Positions 60,950 through 64,000 of a DNA stretch of 64,000 nt are shown here, piece by piece (the stretch's first letter is position 1; every line of letters begins with the position of its first letter). A model generated the notes under the pieces. The model saw only the letters and a list, made by a program, of their open reading frames with translations, was not told the DNA's origin and did not search any database. This stretch comes from Oceaniovalibus sp. ACAM 378 (GTDB taxonomy: Bacteria > Pseudomonadota > Alphaproteobacteria > Rhodobacterales > Rhodobacteraceae). The stretch is from NCBI RefSeq assembly GCF_008085915.1, contig NZ_VSJK01000002.1:1-64000 (forward strand). Direction: 5' to 3'. The position numbers were made by a program, and so were the translations under genes.

Positions 60950-61651
60950 ATGCCGTCGCCAACATCAGCAAGACGACCCCGCCTGAGCGTGGATGTGGCC
61001 AGCCGGCTGCGAAAGATGATCGATGACGGCCAATGGGTTGCCGGCCAGCAGCTCCCGACCGAACTCAAATTCATCGAGATGTTTGGCGTGAGCCGAACCG
61101 TCATCCGCGAGGCCATTTCAGCGCTGGGTGCCGAGGGGCTTGTGAAACCTCAACATGGTCGCGGTGTTTTTGTGGCCGAGCATCTGCCCACGCCCCCGTT
61201 TCGTTTCGGCGACAGCAGCATCGATGAAATTGACCATATCCGTCAGAGTATGGAGTTGCGGCTCGGGATTGAAACGGAGGCGGTTGCGCTTGCTGCAACA
61301 CGACGTACCGAAGGCGAACTCGCGTCAATAAAGCAGGCGCTGGACACCGTTAATCAGCTCAATTCCGAAAGCATAGGCGGAGCTGCAGAAGATTTTAATT
61401 TTCATGTCAAAATCGCAGAGGCGGCGCACAACAGTTATCTGGTGGATTTCATGAACTTCCTCGGCAGCCAAAGCATCCCGCGCGTGGTCCTGCGGCTGGA
61501 GTTCGGCGCAGAGCGTGACGCATTCTTTGAAGAACTGATCGCACATCATGTGGCGATTTACGACGCGATCGCGGCCAAAGACCCGGTGGCAGCTTCTGAA
61601 GCGATGCGCGTGCATCTATCGCGTGGATTGGTTGTAAATCGGGCGGTTTAG
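60950..61651 (+). CDS. GntR-family regulator, FCD (FadR) subfamily
   Basis: A regulator of about 233 residues. The winged helix-turn-helix is in LRKMIDDGQWVAGQQLPTEL, then FGVSRTVIREAISALGAEGL and VKPQHGRGVFV. The FCD effector domain follows (MELRLGIETEAVALAATRRT, DFNFHVKIAEAAHNSYL, HHVAIYDAIAAKDPVAASEAMRVHL), with Asp and His metal/ligand residues of this fold. The start is uncertain: ATG 60950, or TTG 60941 which is nine bases from AGGAG. Divergence from the redoxin-ABC-GST genes and the palindrome between them make it their likely repressor. Confidence 0.9.
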   Translation: MPSPTSARRPRLSVDVASRLRKMIDDGQWVAGQQLPTELKFIEMFGVSRTVIREAISALGAEGLVKPQHGRGVFVAEHLPTPPFRFGDSSIDEIDHIRQSMELRLGIETEAVALAATRRTEGELASIKQALDTVNQLNSESIGGAAEDFNFHVKIAEAAHNSYLVDFMNFLGSQSIPRVVLRLEFGAERDAFFEELIAHHVAIYDAIAAKDPVAASEAMRVHLSRGLVVNRAV

Positions 61652-61652
61652 G

Positions 61653-61832
61653 GCAACGAACACCCGCGTTCCAATCTGGGACCGCCGCCCCAAAACCCTG
61701 CTCTCAGGCCTGATGGCCTGCGGTCACTGTGGCGGCAATTTTGCGAAAGCGACCAAATCCAACTTCACAGACGGCCCCTTACGGCCTTGTAGCGATCAAT
61801 CTGGTGTCGCAGTGCGCCTATTCTGGCGTTGA
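61653..61832 (+). mobile_element. Serine recombinase (large resolvase/integrase) zinc-ribbon fragment
   Basis: The frame starts one base after the gntR stop and reads RVPIWDRRPKTLLSGLMACG, then HCGGNFAKATKSNF. This is the recombinase zinc beta-ribbon (RRPKxLLSGLLxCGxCGG), with the first cysteine pair intact. The catalytic N-terminal and DNA-binding domains are absent, and the second cysteine pair is not found. The 3' end of an integrated element was probably lost here. Confidence 0.75.
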
Positions 61833-62355
61833 GCCCTCATGACGCCTACCGTTAATAAATCACCGACATCCTGCCCTTCCACACCTGCCAAATGCCAACA
61901 TCATTGACCGGCGTGGACATAAAGCAGGCGACGTTGATACGGCTTGTTTGGTTGGGTTCATTGATCAGCCCGTCAGGCGGGACAGAGGCCCATTCGATCA
62001 TCGGATCATTTTGGCCGACCTTGCAGCGTATACAGTCCGCGGCCTGTACGTTGTCCACGTGCGGCGGCACAAGCAGACGGAGCAGGCCAATTACGCATTT
62101 TTGGCGATACCTGCTGATCAACATCGCGATTGCTGTTGCCTGCTTAGTGACTCCCCACGGCTGGACAGGATCTGGCACAATTCAACCTACTCGTTGCCCG
62201 TGCTGATCAGGCTGGTTGATATCAGAAGACCGCAAACCGCAACTTTTGTCAGTGTCCAAATCTCTGGGTAGCTCAGATCATCTTGGAACTCACAGACGCC
62301 TCGTAGGCTTGGTCGCCTGTATCCCCTGCGCTTACCTGACAAGTTAGGAAGAAAT
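61833..62355. other. Gene-free stretch after the recombinase fragment
   Basis: No supported gene is seen in 520 bases. A minus-strand frame of 108 codons (61852-62178) and two plus-strand frames overlap each other with no recognisable motif. Composition is slightly lower in GC than the surroundings, which with the recombinase scrap suggests leftover mobile DNA. The start of the amidotransferase gene has AGGAAG upstream. Confidence 0.45.
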
Positions 62356-63306
62356 ATGTGCCGCGTCCTTGCCTATATCGGCCCGGAAATACCGCTTGAG
62401 AGCTTGCTTCTGGAGCCGGAGAACAGCCTGATCAACCAGAGCCTGGACCCCGAGCTTCACCCGCTGCTTCAACTGGCCGGTTGGGGGTTCGGAGCGTGGA
62501 GCGAACATCTTTTAAAAACTGAGGAGCCGCTTCTCTATCGCCGGCCAATGGGAGCCTTCTATGATGACAATGCGCAAGGCATCATCCCGAGCCTTCAGGG
62601 CAGCACACTGCTCGCGCACGTCAGGGCCGCTGCCTATAATTCACGGACTGTTCTGGCGGATGAGAACTGCCATCCTTTTTCCTTCGATGAAACGCCCTGG
62701 ATCATCGCCCAAAACGGTGCCTTGCCAAACTGGCAGATTTTACAAAGGGAGCTGATTTCGCACTGCGAGGATAGGTATCTTAAGCAGATGCGGGGCACCA
62801 CCGACACAGAGTTTCTTTACGTTCTGCTCCTCTCCCTGCTCAAGGGCGACAGTGACGGAGACGTGCAAAAAGGCTTCGAGGACCTGCTGAAAGTCATTCT
62901 TCAGGCCATGAAAAAGCTTGATCTGGTTGAACTGACAAAATTGAAGATTGCCTTGGTTGCGCCAAAGCGGATCATCGGGGTCAATTATGGATTGGGGCAC
63001 AAGGGAGAGACTGACCCCGCAGGCGATTGGAAAGAGCTGCGAAAATCCGGGTCGGGAACCGCCGACTATTCGCTTTCGATGCTTCTGGAGCCGATGTATT
63101 TGCTCATGGGGGCGAATTTTCAGGACCATGAAAAATCCTACAAAGTCGACTCTTGTCCGGAGGGCGAGGCAACTTCCGCTATCTTCGCATCTGAGCCTTT
63201 GACCGAGGATGGCGACGAATGGCTGAACATCGAATTTGGTGAAATCGTCGCTCTCGAGAGAAAGGGCGAAAAAATTTCGAAAACCGTGAACAAGCTGAAC
63301 CTGTGA
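62356..63306 (+). CDS. Class II glutamine amidotransferase
   Basis: A 316-residue Ntn-type glutaminase domain protein. The nucleophile is Cys2 after Met removal (MCRVLAYIGPEIPL), followed by GWGFGAWSEH, LLAHVRAAAYNSRTVLADENCHPF and the oxyanion motif IIAQNGALPNW. TTDTEFLYVLLLSLL is also typical of the YafJ/EgtC group. Such proteins hydrolyse glutamine or a gamma-glutamyl amide. No synthetase domain is attached. It lies 57 bases upstream of a poly-gamma-glutamate hydrolase-like gene, suggesting work on gamma-glutamyl bonds. Confidence 0.88.
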   Translation: MCRVLAYIGPEIPLESLLLEPENSLINQSLDPELHPLLQLAGWGFGAWSEHLLKTEEPLLYRRPMGAFYDDNAQGIIPSLQGSTLLAHVRAAAYNSRTVLADENCHPFSFDETPWIIAQNGALPNWQILQRELISHCEDRYLKQMRGTTDTEFLYVLLLSLLKGDSDGDVQKGFEDLLKVILQAMKKLDLVELTKLKIALVAPKRIIGVNYGLGHKGETDPAGDWKELRKSGSGTADYSLSMLLEPMYLLMGANFQDHEKSYKVDSCPEGEATSAIFASEPLTEDGDEWLNIEFGEIVALERKGEKISKTVNKLNL

Positions 63307-63363
63307 CGACGCAGCCCCGCGTGTATACGCTGACCCCACTTGCCGCGAACAGGACATTGGCCA

Positions 63364-63948
63364 ATGGCTGATCGCTACCGAAATTTCGAAGAACTCGCTG
63401 CCGATTTGCAGCCGGAGGTCGACTACCGCATCCGCAGTGAGGATCGCGGCACATCTGTGGTGATCCTTGCGCCGCACGGTGGCTCCATCGAGCCGGAAAC
63501 TTCGCAAATCGCCATGGCAATTGCGGGAACCGACTTATCCTTCTACTCCTTCGATGCACTGAAGGCCGGGGGGCATGGCGACTTCCACATTACCTCTCAC
63601 CGGTTCGATGAACCCCGAGCCATCGACCTTGTCGGCAGGTCGAATACCGCGGTCGCGATCCATGGACGCAAAGACGACGGCACCAATACCGTATGGCTGG
63701 GCGGGCGCGCGACTGTGCTGCGCGACGCCATTGGTTCCGCGCTGCGCGACGCAGGGTTTGGGGCCGAACTTAACCAGACGCTGCCGGGTATCCATGAATC
63801 CAATATCTGCAACCGGACCCGCTCTGGCAAAGGTGTGCAGCTCGAGCTTCCGAGATCGCTGCGTCGCAGGTTGGCGACAGAGAGTAATGACTTGGATGCA
63901 TTCTGTTTGGCCATCCGAAGTGCCATCGTGTCTGCGTCGCAAAGTTGA
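63364..63948 (+). CDS. Poly-gamma-glutamate hydrolase (PghP/DUF867) family protein
   Basis: A 194-residue zinc peptidase-like protein. The family signature is complete: YRNFEELAADLQPEVDYRI, VVILAPHGGSIEPETSQIA, HITSHRFDEPRA, VAIHGRKDDGTNTVWLGG, SNICNRTRSGKGVQLELP. Histidines in APHGG, HITSHRF and AIHG and a Glu in IEPET are candidate metal ligands. Phage PghP cleaves poly-gamma-glutamate capsules, while bacterial members are mostly uncharacterised. Start 63364 has AGGA upstream. No signal peptide is seen, so it acts inside the cell or after lysis. Confidence 0.85.
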   Translation: MADRYRNFEELAADLQPEVDYRIRSEDRGTSVVILAPHGGSIEPETSQIAMAIAGTDLSFYSFDALKAGGHGDFHITSHRFDEPRAIDLVGRSNTAVAIHGRKDDGTNTVWLGGRATVLRDAIGSALRDAGFGAELNQTLPGIHESNICNRTRSGKGVQLELPRSLRRRLATESNDLDAFCLAIRSAIVSASQS

Positions 63949-64000
63949 CAGAATGACCGCCCTATTCGCGAACGAACGGTACTACAGCGCGGCCATCCGG

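Noticed and set aside
61852-62178. 108-codon minus-strand ORF
   Set aside because: No family motif, no ribosome site, and two plus-strand frames of similar length overlap it in a low-information stretch.
62264-62340. tRNA-like D-arm string GGTAGCTCAGA
   Set aside because: No acceptor pairing, no anticodon arm and no GGTTCGA T-loop could be drawn.
1-64000. CRISPR array, rRNA operon or replication origin
   Set aside because: No regularly spaced direct repeats, rRNA signatures or DnaA-box clusters were seen on reading the window.

Overview
The window reads as a chromosomal segment of a GC-rich alphaproteobacterium of the Rhodobacterales/Roseobacter type. The evidence is the senC-regA...ahcY neighbourhood, the codon usage, the TRAP and tripartite tricarboxylate (Tct) transporters, the rhizobial-type glpDSTPQUV glycerol ABC operon, an alphaproteobacterial bcsN-bcsABZ cellulose operon, and a GC-rich palindrome followed by a 22-bp-arm inverted repeat of the kind dispersed in these genomes. 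It is an accessory-rich catabolic and transport region. Nearly all intact genes are recognisable; decayed genes and mobile-element scars lie between them.

Layout. 1-3.5 kb: a SCO1/SenC copper chaperone whose normal membrane-anchor N-terminus is missing, the redox response regulator RegA, an HD hydrolase and S-adenosylhomocysteine hydrolase. 3.5-5.7 kb: TPMT-family methyltransferase, DUF2853 protein, LysR regulator. 5.8-13.7 kb: hydantoinase/oxoprolinase HyuAB, a repeat, a TRAP transporter (small permease, large permease, binding protein) and a second LysR. 13.8-19.5 kb: thiolase, two acyl-CoA dehydrogenases (isobutyryl- and isovaleryl-type), a fused scar of a PaaK-like CoA ligase and an enoyl-CoA hydratase, and an SDR. 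19.8-27.6 kb (minus strand): translationally coupled cellulose operon bcsN-bcsA-bcsB-bcsZ-TPR protein. 27.6-30.3 kb: a 30-residue ORF with a strong Shine-Dalgarno, a single-domain response regulator and a soluble triple-PAS histidine kinase. 30.7-33.8 kb: CbpA/CbpM chaperone pair, frameshifted remnants of a dipeptide ABC transporter and an alpha/beta hydrolase, and an intact M20 amidohydrolase. 34.1 kb: tRNA-Thr(CGT). 34.3-41 kb: a bile-acid:sodium-symporter-like carrier, gamma-glutamyltransferase and TctCBA (minus strand) with a divergent LysR. 41-49.8 kb: an IS256-type transposase scrap, glpR and glpDSTPQUV ending in a perfect intrinsic terminator. 49.9-55.7 kb: CoA transferase and HMG-CoA-lyase-like gene divergent from a second TctCBA set, which is followed by a truncated LysR. 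55.8-61.7 kb: two glutathione S-transferases, a polar-amino-acid ABC importer and a thiol-redox protein, divergent from a GntR/FCD regulator with a palindromic operator candidate. 61.7-64 kb: a serine-recombinase fragment, a class II glutamine amidotransferase and a poly-gamma-glutamate-hydrolase-like protein.

How it works together. Most clusters follow one plan: a high-affinity importer (TRAP, Tct or ABC), one to three enzymes for the imported compound, and a local regulator (LysR, DeoR or GntR). Three clusters may define uncharacterised pathways: the GST/ABC/redoxin/GntR cluster, the Tct/CoA-transferase/HMG-lyase cluster, and the amidotransferase/poly-gamma-glutamate hydrolase pair. The glycerol importer has two non-equivalent ATPases, which predicts one canonical and one degenerate ATP site. 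Functional statements rest on motifs and neighbourhood read by eye; no database search was run.
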